Positions 57,029 through 64,000 of a DNA stretch of 64,000 nucleotides are shown piece after piece (position 1 is the first letter of the stretch; each line of letters begins with the position of its first letter). Location of the stretch: positions 1-64,000 of the forward strand of contig WFRR01000098.1 of the NCBI GenBank assembly GCA_015486375.1, in the 5' to 3' direction. The stretch is from Thiotrichaceae bacterium. GTDB lineage: Bacteria; Pseudomonadota; Gammaproteobacteria; Thiotrichales; Thiotrichaceae. The notes beneath the pieces are model-generated. The model made no database searches and was not told where the DNA came from. It saw nothing but the letters and a program-made list of their open reading frames with translations. Position numbers and translations under genes: made by a program.

Positions 57029-57087
57029 GTGCTTTACACTTAGATAATTGAAAGGGTGAGATTAGCATACCGTTCAGAATAAGTAAT

Positions 57088-58053
57088 TTAGGCAATATCC
57101 CATGCAAAGCTCAGCACTTCCCGTATGGATTTTTTATGCAGTGCCGCCATTAAAATTCGATCGATCCCTAAAGCAACACCTGAACAAAAAGGTAAGCCAT
57201 CTTGCATCGCAGCCAAAAACTTTTTATCCTGAGGTACAGAGGCAATCCCCTGTTTTTTTCGATATGCTTGTTCAGTGTGTAATACCGCCGTATTTTTATC
57301 TACATTTTGTAATTCTTGATAACCATTACCCAATTCTAAACTGCCTAAATATACTTCAAAGCGTTCAGCAACAGGAGGATTATCCTCTCGTACATAAGCT
57401 AAGGCACTTTGATTAGCAGGATAGTCGTAAATAAAGCTTAAAGCCTGTTTGGGGAAACTGGCTTCGACACAATGAGTCATTAATATATCCAGTAAAGCCG
57501 AACGATCTAAATCGGTACTAATATGAATATTCTCACTTTGCACACACGCATACAATACTTCACGAGTTGCAATGTGAGGATTAATACCAAGCCGATTCAT
57601 AAACGCTTGTTGATAGCTTAGTTTTTGAGTTTCACGACGCTTTACCTCAGGCATTAGGTCACACAATAAAGTTTCGACTTCCTGCATCAATTGATGATAA
57701 GTAAAATCAAGTCGATACCATTCTAATAAAGTGAATTCAGGATTGTGTTGACGACCCACTTCATTGGCTCGCCACACTTTAGCGAGTTGATAAATATCGC
57801 CACAGCCTGCGGCAAGTAGGCGTTTCATTGGGTATTCGGGTGAGGTATGTAAATAACGCTGTGCTTTGCCTGTATCATCAATGCCTTTGCAATGAAAACT
57901 CTCAATATAAGGATCAGTATTAGCCGTTTGAGATAAGGCAGGGGTTTCTACTTCTAAGACTTGTCGTTGGCTAAAAAAAGCTCGAATAGTGTAATTCATT
58001 CGCGCTCTATCGTGCAGCACATCCTGTGTACAGCTAGGTTTCCATTCTGACAT
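57088..58053 (-). CDS. epmA: EF-P--(R)-beta-lysine ligase EpmA
   Basis: Class II lysyl-tRNA-synthetase paralogue that attaches (R)-beta-lysine to EF-P Lys34. 321 residues with only the catalytic core, no anticodon-binding domain. Motifs: FFSQRQVLEVETPALS, YLHTSPEYPMKRLL, IYQLAKVWRANEVGRQHNPEFTLLEWYR and the end GVALGIDRIL. Stops 59 bp before asnB-like gene start. Next to efp, its substrate. Confidence 0.97.
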   Translation of the reverse strand: MSEWKPSCTQDVLHDRARMNYTIRAFFSQRQVLEVETPALSQTANTDPYIESFHCKGIDDTGKAQRYLHTSPEYPMKRLLAAGCGDIYQLAKVWRANEVGRQHNPEFTLLEWYRLDFTYHQLMQEVETLLCDLMPEVKRRETQKLSYQQAFMNRLGINPHIATREVLYACVQSENIHISTDLDRSALLDILMTHCVEASFPKQALSFIYDYPANQSALAYVREDNPPVAERFEVYLGSLELGNGYQELQNVDKNTAVLHTEQAYRKKQGIASVPQDKKFLAAMQDGLPFCSGVALGIDRILMAALHKKSIREVLSFAWDIA

Positions 58054-58074
58054 ATTATTTATTAATATGGATCT

Positions 58075-58644
58075 CTAGGTTTTAACCCGAGAAACATACT
58101 CTCCTGTACGAGTATCAATTCTTAACGTGTCATTAGCTTCAATAAAGAGAGGGACTTTAATAGTTGCACCTGTCGTCATTGTTGCAGGTTTGGTTGCACC
58201 TTGGGCTGTATCACCTCTTATTCCTGGGTCACATTGGGCAATCTGCAATTCAACAAAATTGGGAGGGATGACACTAATCGGTGTGCCATTCCAAAGGATT
58301 AATTGATAACTCTCTTGCTCTTTTAACCAATATAAACAATCAGCCAGTGCGGTTTCACCCGCAGGTAGTTGCTCATAAGTGCTTGAATCCATAAAATACC
58401 AAAACTCGCCGTCGGTATAGAGGTATTCCATCGCTACGTCGATCACATCTGCGGCTTCAACACTTTCGCCTGACTTCCATGTTTTATCAATAACCCGTCC
58501 TGTTTTAAGGTTTTTTATTTTAGTACGGTTAAATGCTTGTCCTTTCCCTGGCTTTACAAATTCATTTTCAACAATATTAAAAGGATCACCATCAATAATA
58601 ATTTTTAATCCACTTCTAAACATATTGGTATTGTATGTTGCCAT
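58075..58644 (-). CDS. efp: Translation elongation factor P
   Basis: Relieves ribosome stalling at polyproline. 189 residues, three beta-barrel domains. The modified Lys is K34 in KPGKGQAF (GKGQ loop), which matches beta-lysylation by the neighbouring EpmA/EpmB rather than rhamnosylation (Arg). Terminal segment IDTRTGEYVSRV. Followed by epmA. Confidence 0.98.
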   Translation of the reverse strand: MATYNTNMFRSGLKIIIDGDPFNIVENEFVKPGKGQAFNRTKIKNLKTGRVIDKTWKSGESVEAADVIDVAMEYLYTDGEFWYFMDSSTYEQLPAGETALADCLYWLKEQESYQLILWNGTPISVIPPNFVELQIAQCDPGIRGDTAQGATKPATMTTGATIKVPLFIEANDTLRIDTRTGEYVSRVKT

Positions 58645-58680
58645 TCCTACTCCATCATTTTTACATTATTCGGGTACATC

Positions 58681-59724
58681 ATGATAACTGAAATTTCCAC
58701 AGAAATTTCCATAAAAAAACAAACGTTAAGCCATAATGGTTTTGCAACACAGGCAAATTGGCAAAAATTATTAGCCAATGCGATTCGTGACCCTGATGAT
58801 TTATTTAAGGCATTGGGTTTAAATGCTACGGATGCTCCCTTTCCACTGTCCTTAAATCCCAATTTTCGTTTACTTGTTCCGCATGCTTATCTTGCTAAAA
58901 TGCAGAAAGGTAATTGGTATGATCCCCTATTACAGCAAGTCTTGCCCTTAGGTGCAGAGCAACAGCACGTTGCAGGTTTTGTTAATGATCCTGTTGGAGA
59001 TAAAGATTCAATGGTTGCTAAGGGTCTATTGCATAAATACCAAGGTCGAGTGTTACTGGTGACTACTGGTGCTTGTGCGATTCATTGTCGTTATTGTTTT
59101 AGACAGCACTTTCCTTACAGTGAAGCCAACCCCGCGAAACAACAGTGGAACGAGGCAATTGCTTATATTGCAGCTCATTCTGACGTAACTGAAGTCATTT
59201 TAAGTGGGGGTGACCCTTTAGTTTTATCGGATCAACGATTACAAGTTTTATGTGAACGTATTGCAACGATTCCGCACGTCAAACGATTAAGAATCCATAC
59301 GCGTTTACCTGTAGTCTTACCTGAACGCATCGATGCTGCGTTTATCGATTGGTTTAAAAAATTAAACCTGCAAAAAATAATGGTGATTCATGCCAACCAT
59401 GCTCAAGAAATTGGAACGGATGTTAAATACGCATTATCACAATTAAAAGCGGCAAATACACTCCTTTTGAATCAGAGTGTACTATTAAAAGGTGTGAATG
59501 ATTCGATAAACGCATTGTCTACATTGAGTGAGAGTCTAATAGCGCAGCAAGTTTTGCCCTATTATTTGCACCTACTGGATAAAGTACAGGGTGCAGCACA
59601 TTTTGAAGTCACTAGCAAGGAGGCTATGGAACTGATGAAGCAATTACGCGATCATTTATCGGGGTATATGATACCCAAACTGGTACGTGAAGTTGCAGGA
59701 GAAGCATCTAAACAAGCGATTTAA
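58681..59724 (+). CDS. epmB: Lysine 2,3-aminomutase EpmB
   Basis: Radical SAM/PLP enzyme converting lysine to (R)-beta-lysine for EF-P. 347 residues. Iron-sulfur ligands C132, C136, C139 in GACAIHCRYCFR, GGDPL and RIHTRLPVVLPERI are visible. Short form typical of EpmB, without the clostridial C-terminal extension. Diverges from efp with only 36 bp between start codons. Confidence 0.97.
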   Translation: MITEISTEISIKKQTLSHNGFATQANWQKLLANAIRDPDDLFKALGLNATDAPFPLSLNPNFRLLVPHAYLAKMQKGNWYDPLLQQVLPLGAEQQHVAGFVNDPVGDKDSMVAKGLLHKYQGRVLLVTTGACAIHCRYCFRQHFPYSEANPAKQQWNEAIAYIAAHSDVTEVILSGGDPLVLSDQRLQVLCERIATIPHVKRLRIHTRLPVVLPERIDAAFIDWFKKLNLQKIMVIHANHAQEIGTDVKYALSQLKAANTLLLNQSVLLKGVNDSINALSTLSESLIAQQVLPYYLHLLDKVQGAAHFEVTSKEAMELMKQLRDHLSGYMIPKLVREVAGEASKQAI

Positions 59725-59789
59725 TTCGTATAGACATAGGCATAGCAGCCATATTCCCTTATGATTCAGCATCAGTTCACCCAATCAGT

Positions 59790-61514
59790 ATGATTAATTT
59801 AAGAGCAATGACAAAGAAAAATTCTGATGAATACATTCCACGTTCGGCGAATAAAGCCAAGACGTGGGTACGTGAGTTACCTATTACCAATTTAGGCGAA
59901 ACAACTCGCCGTCTTTATATGGGTTTAGTTAATTTTAATCAAAGTCGTATCTCTTCGGTAATCCGCATTGATATTGCCGATACTTTAGGTGAGACTGCCC
60001 GTTTAGTATTGAATAATTTACAGCGTCATTTAGTCAGTCGCGCTTTTCCTTTACCTCCTAAAAGTCAACGTATCTTTGAACTTAAACAGTCCTTATTACT
60101 GGAATTAGCAGGTTCATATCAGCTCGCCGCTGTGGATATGATTACGACGGCATCGGTAATGAAACGTCCCTTGCTCAAAGCGATTTATAATGCGATGTTG
60201 TATTTATCCGAGGTGTTATTGCAACACTATATGGTATATAGCAAAACACGCGATACGCTCTGGCATGATTTACACCATTTATATTTACTGGCCTGTGATA
60301 ATGAGCTGCAAGATACTTCTGTCTTTAGAGATCATGATGGGCTTACGACAATTAATGATGTCTATAAACAGGCAAATTTACTGGCTTTATCTAATCCTTA
60401 TAGTTTGCGCCAAGGCGAGATTGAACGTTTAGATCAGTTATTTCAGGTTTTATTACCCTTAGTCACGATTCATCCTAATGCTGATACAATCACAACCGAA
60501 TTGACTTATATTATTCATCTCAATCGTGATGCTCACGCCGCTTTAGTCCCTGCTAGTGATATTTTAAATTCACCCACGATTCGAGTTTTAGATTTATGTG
60601 AGCTGATCGAGAAAATTGATGATTACATCAGTGCATTAGAAAGTAATGCTAAACCGAGTGAATATTATTTATTTAGAGATATTGGTATTGGGCTGGCTAA
60701 ACGACTGATTTTTCATTTTACTCGGGTACGTAATCGTAGTACCAAACGGGATGTTAAAAATGAAAGTATCAGTGTTGTGACAGGATTATCCCATGTAGTT
60801 AAAGTATTAAATAATCACGCTAAACTTGAATCACTCGATACTGCCTCAAAATCTCATGATCCTTCTATTCTTAGTTCATTTAATAGCAATCCTACCCTGA
60901 GTACTGATCAAGCTATAATGGATCAAAAATCCCTATCTTTTAAACATTCCGAAAATAAGCAAGAGCTTTCCTCCGCATCTATTTTAATGCAAACATGGAT
61001 AGTAATTAACAGTAGTTCAGGGGGTTATGGTTTGCTATGGCATGATGAAGAATCTTCAGCTGCGCGGGTGGGTGCTATTGTTGCACTACGCGCAACGCAT
61101 AATACCGAACTGGAATGGCAAATTGGCACGATTCGTTGGATGGAATTTATTAATGAACGGGGTTTGTGTTTGGGAATTGAGTTTTTAGCCCCTTATGTTG
61201 TCCCCATTGAAGTCAAAGCTGTCAATAGTATGGATAATAATACGACCGTATTGCCTGTGTTGGGTTTAATGTTGCCTGTTATTGATGATGTTCGTCCTGA
61301 ACCTGAATTACTCTTTCCCGCTCAAATGTTTCATACTGGCAATGAATTAAAAATTACCTTTGCTTTACATGAAGAAACGGTACTCCTCAATCATCGTGAT
61401 GAATGTACAGGAAGCTTTAGTATTTTCTCCTACACTGTGGTTAAAAAAGAAAACCTAAAGCTAGAAGATGTGATTGATGAAGAAGACTATTCTACTCTAT
61501 GGGGAAGTTTATAA
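59790..61514 (+). CDS. Large cytoplasmic protein with C-terminal PilZ-like domain
   Basis: 574 residues, no signal or membrane helix. The N-terminal 330 residues are mostly helical. A Ser/Asn-rich linker (about 345-400) leads to a beta-rich segment (about 405-480: WIVINSSSGGYGLLWHD, ARVGAIVALRA, WQIGTIRWMEF, LCLGIEFLAP) that looks like a PilZ domain, so cyclic-di-GMP binding is possible. The classic RxxxR motif was not clearly seen. Family function unknown. Confidence 0.6.
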   Translation: MINLRAMTKKNSDEYIPRSANKAKTWVRELPITNLGETTRRLYMGLVNFNQSRISSVIRIDIADTLGETARLVLNNLQRHLVSRAFPLPPKSQRIFELKQSLLLELAGSYQLAAVDMITTASVMKRPLLKAIYNAMLYLSEVLLQHYMVYSKTRDTLWHDLHHLYLLACDNELQDTSVFRDHDGLTTINDVYKQANLLALSNPYSLRQGEIERLDQLFQVLLPLVTIHPNADTITTELTYIIHLNRDAHAALVPASDILNSPTIRVLDLCELIEKIDDYISALESNAKPSEYYLFRDIGIGLAKRLIFHFTRVRNRSTKRDVKNESISVVTGLSHVVKVLNNHAKLESLDTASKSHDPSILSSFNSNPTLSTDQAIMDQKSLSFKHSENKQELSSASILMQTWIVINSSSGGYGLLWHDEESSAARVGAIVALRATHNTELEWQIGTIRWMEFINERGLCLGIEFLAPYVVPIEVKAVNSMDNNTTVLPVLGLMLPVIDDVRPEPELLFPAQMFHTGNELKITFALHEETVLLNHRDECTGSFSIFSYTVVKKENLKLEDVIDEEDYSTLWGSL

Positions 61515-61518
61515 ACGC

Positions 61519-62319
61519 TTATCGAAGCAGCTTTATCAATAACTGACTGGATAGAAACAATCCTGCCGCACTGACAACAATACTAGGACCAATAGGAATA
61601 TCCCATTGTGATGAAGCAGCCATGCCAATGACTAAAGCAATGAAACCAATCATTGCTGCCATCATTGCCATTTGCTTTGGACTGCGAGCAAAACATCGAG
61701 CGGTTGCCGCAGGGATAATCATCAAAGCGGTAATCAATAAGACTCCAACCACTTTGATAGAAACAGCAATTAAACTGGCCAACATCAATAGATATAAAAA
61801 ACCATATAAACCCACATTAACCCCTTCTACTTGGGCTAGTTCTTTATGGATACTAAGAGAGAGGAGTGGTTTCCAAATCTTAATCAGTAGCAGTAAAATC
61901 GATACACACATTAGCCACATCAATGCAATATCGGATTGACTGACCGCCAAAATATCACCAAATAAATAAGCTTCAACCTTAATACTAGTATTGTTAACTG
62001 AAGCCAAAAGAATCATTCCTAACGCTAAAGCACTATGTGCTAAAATACCTAATAATGTGTCATTACCAAGTTGATTTTGTTTTTGAAATAAAAACATAAG
62101 GGTAGCAGCGGCTAAACACAATAATAAAATACTGAGATTGATATTGATGCCTGCAATCACACCAATTGCAACGCCTAACCAAGCAGAGTGTGACAAGGTA
62201 TCACCAAAATAGGCCATACGTCGCCAAACCATAAATGAGCCTAAAGGCCCCGCTACCAATACAACAGCAAGACCAGCAAGAAAGGTATTAAGAAGGGTTT
62301 TAAGAAAGAAATCATCCAT
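61519..62319 (-). CDS. znuB: Zinc ABC transporter permease ZnuB
   Basis: 266 residues with about eight helices, ABC-3 family. FFLKTLLNTFLAGLAVVLVAGPLGSFMVWRRMAYFGDTLSHSA is the family start and VKVVGVLLITALMIIPAATARC the conserved later helix. Works with ZnuC. Zinc over manganese specificity rests on the pairing with a His-rich ZnuC. Confidence 0.93.
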   Translation of the reverse strand: MDDFFLKTLLNTFLAGLAVVLVAGPLGSFMVWRRMAYFGDTLSHSAWLGVAIGVIAGININLSILLLCLAAATLMFLFQKQNQLGNDTLLGILAHSALALGMILLASVNNTSIKVEAYLFGDILAVSQSDIALMWLMCVSILLLLIKIWKPLLSLSIHKELAQVEGVNVGLYGFLYLLMLASLIAVSIKVVGVLLITALMIIPAATARCFARSPKQMAMMAAMIGFIALVIGMAASSQWDIPIGPSIVVSAAGLFLSSQLLIKLLR

Positions 62320-62385
62320 GATGTTTCCATCACTCCAAATAGTAAAACGGCAATTGTTGCCAATTTCAAAACTTTACTATGCTCC

Positions 62386-63198
62386 TTATTCACAAGTCAA
62401 TTTTGTTTTCCCATCTTTTTTATTCTCCGTTACAGTAATAATATTGCCCCGACTGTCGTGGCAATGATCATGGTGATGTGTGTAGACTGCTAAACCATTA
62501 ACATCATATTGAGTTAACGCATTACCACCAAATAACTGTAAATATTCAGGATGTCGGCTAACATCTTCAGGGTGTCCACTGCAACAAACATGCTTATTAA
62601 GGCACAATACTTTATCACTGGAAGCCATGACTAAATGTAGGTCGTGAGAGACTAATAGCACACTACAAGAACGTGAATGCTTTAATTGTGCCAGTAAACC
62701 GTATAGTTCACTTTGCCCTGTAATATCCACTCCTTGCGCGGGTTCATCCAATACCAATAATTCGGGTTCGCCTAATAAAGCTCGTGCTAATAATACTCGC
62801 TGTAATTCACCGCCTGAAAGCTGCTGTATATCTTGATGCTGTAAGTGACTAATCCCTGTCTCCGCTAAAATATCCAGTAGAGAGAATTGACGTTCAGGTT
62901 TACCCAGACGAATAAAATCTTCTACCGTTAAGGGTAATAAAGGATCAATGCGAAATTTTTGTGGTACATAGCCAATTCTAATATTGGGCTGACGGATAAT
63001 TTTTCCCGTAGTAGCCCGATATAAACCTAAAACAATCTTGAGTAAGGTAGATTTACCTGCCCCATTAGGACCAATAATAGTCAGTACACTTTTAGGTAAT
63101 ACATCTAAACTCACTTTACGGAGAATTTCACGCCCTGAAATATTTAAACCAATATTATCAAGTCGAATTAAGTAGTTTGGACTATTGTGTTGTTTCAT
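62386..63198 (-). CDS. znuC: Zinc ABC transporter ATP-binding protein ZnuC
   Basis: 270 residues. Walker A GPNGAGKST (43-51), signature LSGGELQRV, Walker B LLVLDEPAQGVD, switch His in LLVSHDLH. The C-terminal extension carries a His-rich motif (THHHDHCHD), typical of ZnuC and possibly zinc-binding. Upstream of znuB by 66 bp. znuA (binding protein) is not in the operon. Confidence 0.94.
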   Translation of the reverse strand: MKQHNSPNYLIRLDNIGLNISGREILRKVSLDVLPKSVLTIIGPNGAGKSTLLKIVLGLYRATTGKIIRQPNIRIGYVPQKFRIDPLLPLTVEDFIRLGKPERQFSLLDILAETGISHLQHQDIQQLSGGELQRVLLARALLGEPELLVLDEPAQGVDITGQSELYGLLAQLKHSRSCSVLLVSHDLHLVMASSDKVLCLNKHVCCSGHPEDVSRHPEYLQLFGGNALTQYDVNGLAVYTHHHDHCHDSRGNIITVTENKKDGKTKLTCE

Positions 63199-63233
63199 TA
63201 TTTAGCTTAGGATTGCAAATTAGGTGCAATAGA

Positions 63234-63572
63234 TCACTGTGGATTTTCAAAGAAAATATAAGAGGTAGAATAATCACTAAACTCAAAATAAACCTTTTTT
63301 TCGCCTCGATCTGCAATATTATTAAAATTTGTATCTAATATCCCATAACCAAATCGGTAAGGACGTTCAGATGCACCTTCAGTGGCTTTTGCCGTGGTTA
63401 ATTTATCCACTTTAATAAAACGTCGCACTAGCTTCTCACCTGCATAAATCTCTAAAATTCCATCCGTACCTGTCCAATTATTCAAGGCACGTCCAAAATT
63501 ATTTTGGGATTCTTGCGTACAAGCTGCGAGTAAAAGGCTCATTAGCCCCAATGATAGAATAGATAATTTCAT
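63234..63572 (-). CDS. Small lipoprotein upstream of znuCB
   Basis: 112 residues. Signal peptide with lipobox LAAC (Cys18) and a small globular domain with charged strands (KLVRRFIKVDKL, GEKKVYFEFSDYSTSYIFF). No His cluster. It precedes znuC by 35 bp on the same strand, so it may share the operon. I do not recognise the family. Confidence 0.7.
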   Translation of the reverse strand: MKLSILSLGLMSLLLAACTQESQNNFGRALNNWTGTDGILEIYAGEKLVRRFIKVDKLTTAKATEGASERPYRFGYGILDTNFNNIADRGEKKVYFEFSDYSTSYIFFENPQ

Positions 63573-63844
63573 AGTGTGTTTCCTTTATAAGTTGGCAAGA
63601 GATTAAACTCTTTATACAATAAAAAAATTCAAGTGATTGATTTTTAATTGATTTATTATTAGTCGTCATATTAAGTTCCAGCATTATTATTTTTCAATAT
63701 TGAATGATGGAAAAGGGACATATTAAAGGAACAGTAAATTTTGAACAAGACACATTTTCATGCTTTTAAAAGAAATTTTGTGGAATATATTTCAAAGTGA
63801 ATGCTATTCTTATTAATCATCCCAATCACATAATGCAGACACTG

Positions 63845-64000
63845 ATGAAAGCAAAAAAAATACGTAAAGCCGTTATTCCTGTTGCAGGTTTAGGAACGCG
63901 CATGTTACCTGCCACTAAAGCTATTCCTAAAGAAATGCTGCCCATTGTTGATAAACCTTTAATCCAATATATTGTGGATGAATGTGTTGCCGCAGGGATT
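63845..64000 (+). CDS. galU: UTP--glucose-1-phosphate uridylyltransferase, partial (runs off window)
   Basis: 52 codons visible. [20 protein letters not shown] (nucleotide-binding loop) and [20 protein letters not shown] are diagnostic of GalU, which makes UDP-glucose. The gene continues past the window end. An in-frame ATG at 63833 is an alternative start; neither has a clear ribosome site. Confidence 0.93.
   Translation, partial: MKAKKIRKAVIPVAGLGTRMLPATKAIPKEMLPIVDKPLIQYIVDECVAAGI

Overview
The window is about 64 kb of AT-rich chromosome that is almost entirely gene-dense housekeeping DNA. Gene content and order point to a gammaproteobacterium: map diverges from rpsB-tsf-pyrH-frr-uppS-cdsA-dxr-rseP-bamA-skp-lpxD-fabZ-lpxA, and there is an EF-P modification set (efp, epmA, epmB), MsrPQ, BepA and type II secretion pseudopilins. 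A rhodanese-DsrE2 pair, a TauE-type sulfite exporter and a DUF302 protein suggest a sulfur-oxidising lineage, perhaps Thiotrichales/Beggiatoaceae-like. That placement is inference; there is no rRNA gene or other decisive marker here.

Layout: (1) 0.1-10.3 kb, mostly minus strand: rluE, a secreted TPR protein, an SH3/COG3650 protein, plus-strand nadC, an unannotated stretch that looks like a promoter-to-terminator small RNA gene, bioD, and an RND efflux pump with its adaptor. (2) 10.4-15.9 kb, plus strand: SCP2-like protein, DUF302 protein, pyrE, gyrA, SRPBCC protein. (3) 15.9-30.5 kb: a lipoprotein and map on minus, then the long translation / cell-envelope cluster on plus. (4) 30.6-40.2 kb: mixed singletons including TauE, LpxL, alpha-carbonic anhydrase, rhodanese-DsrE2, BepA, malic enzyme, L31 type B and a PqiC-type lipoprotein. 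(5) 40.2-45.6 kb: nrdA, interrupted by two inteins and preceded by a control region with DnaA-box-like and NrdR-box-like sites. (6) 45.7-49.7 kb, minus: gspGHIJ, then two DUF2914 paralogues, one with a 13-copy 9-bp repeat. (7) 49.9-54.7 kb: msrPQ followed by a two-component system, which overlaps a convergent EamA transporter. (8) 54.8-64 kb: asparagine-synthase-type amidotransferase, epmA, efp, epmB, a PilZ-like protein, znuB/znuC with an upstream lipoprotein, and the start of galU.

No CRISPR array, prophage, insertion sequence, tRNA or rRNA gene was seen. The most unusual items are the two nrdA inteins (the first with Gly at the +1 splice position and Glu in place of the block F His), the candidate ncRNA with a C-rich terminator loop at about 4.9-5.2 kb, and the DnaA/NrdR control region of nrdA.
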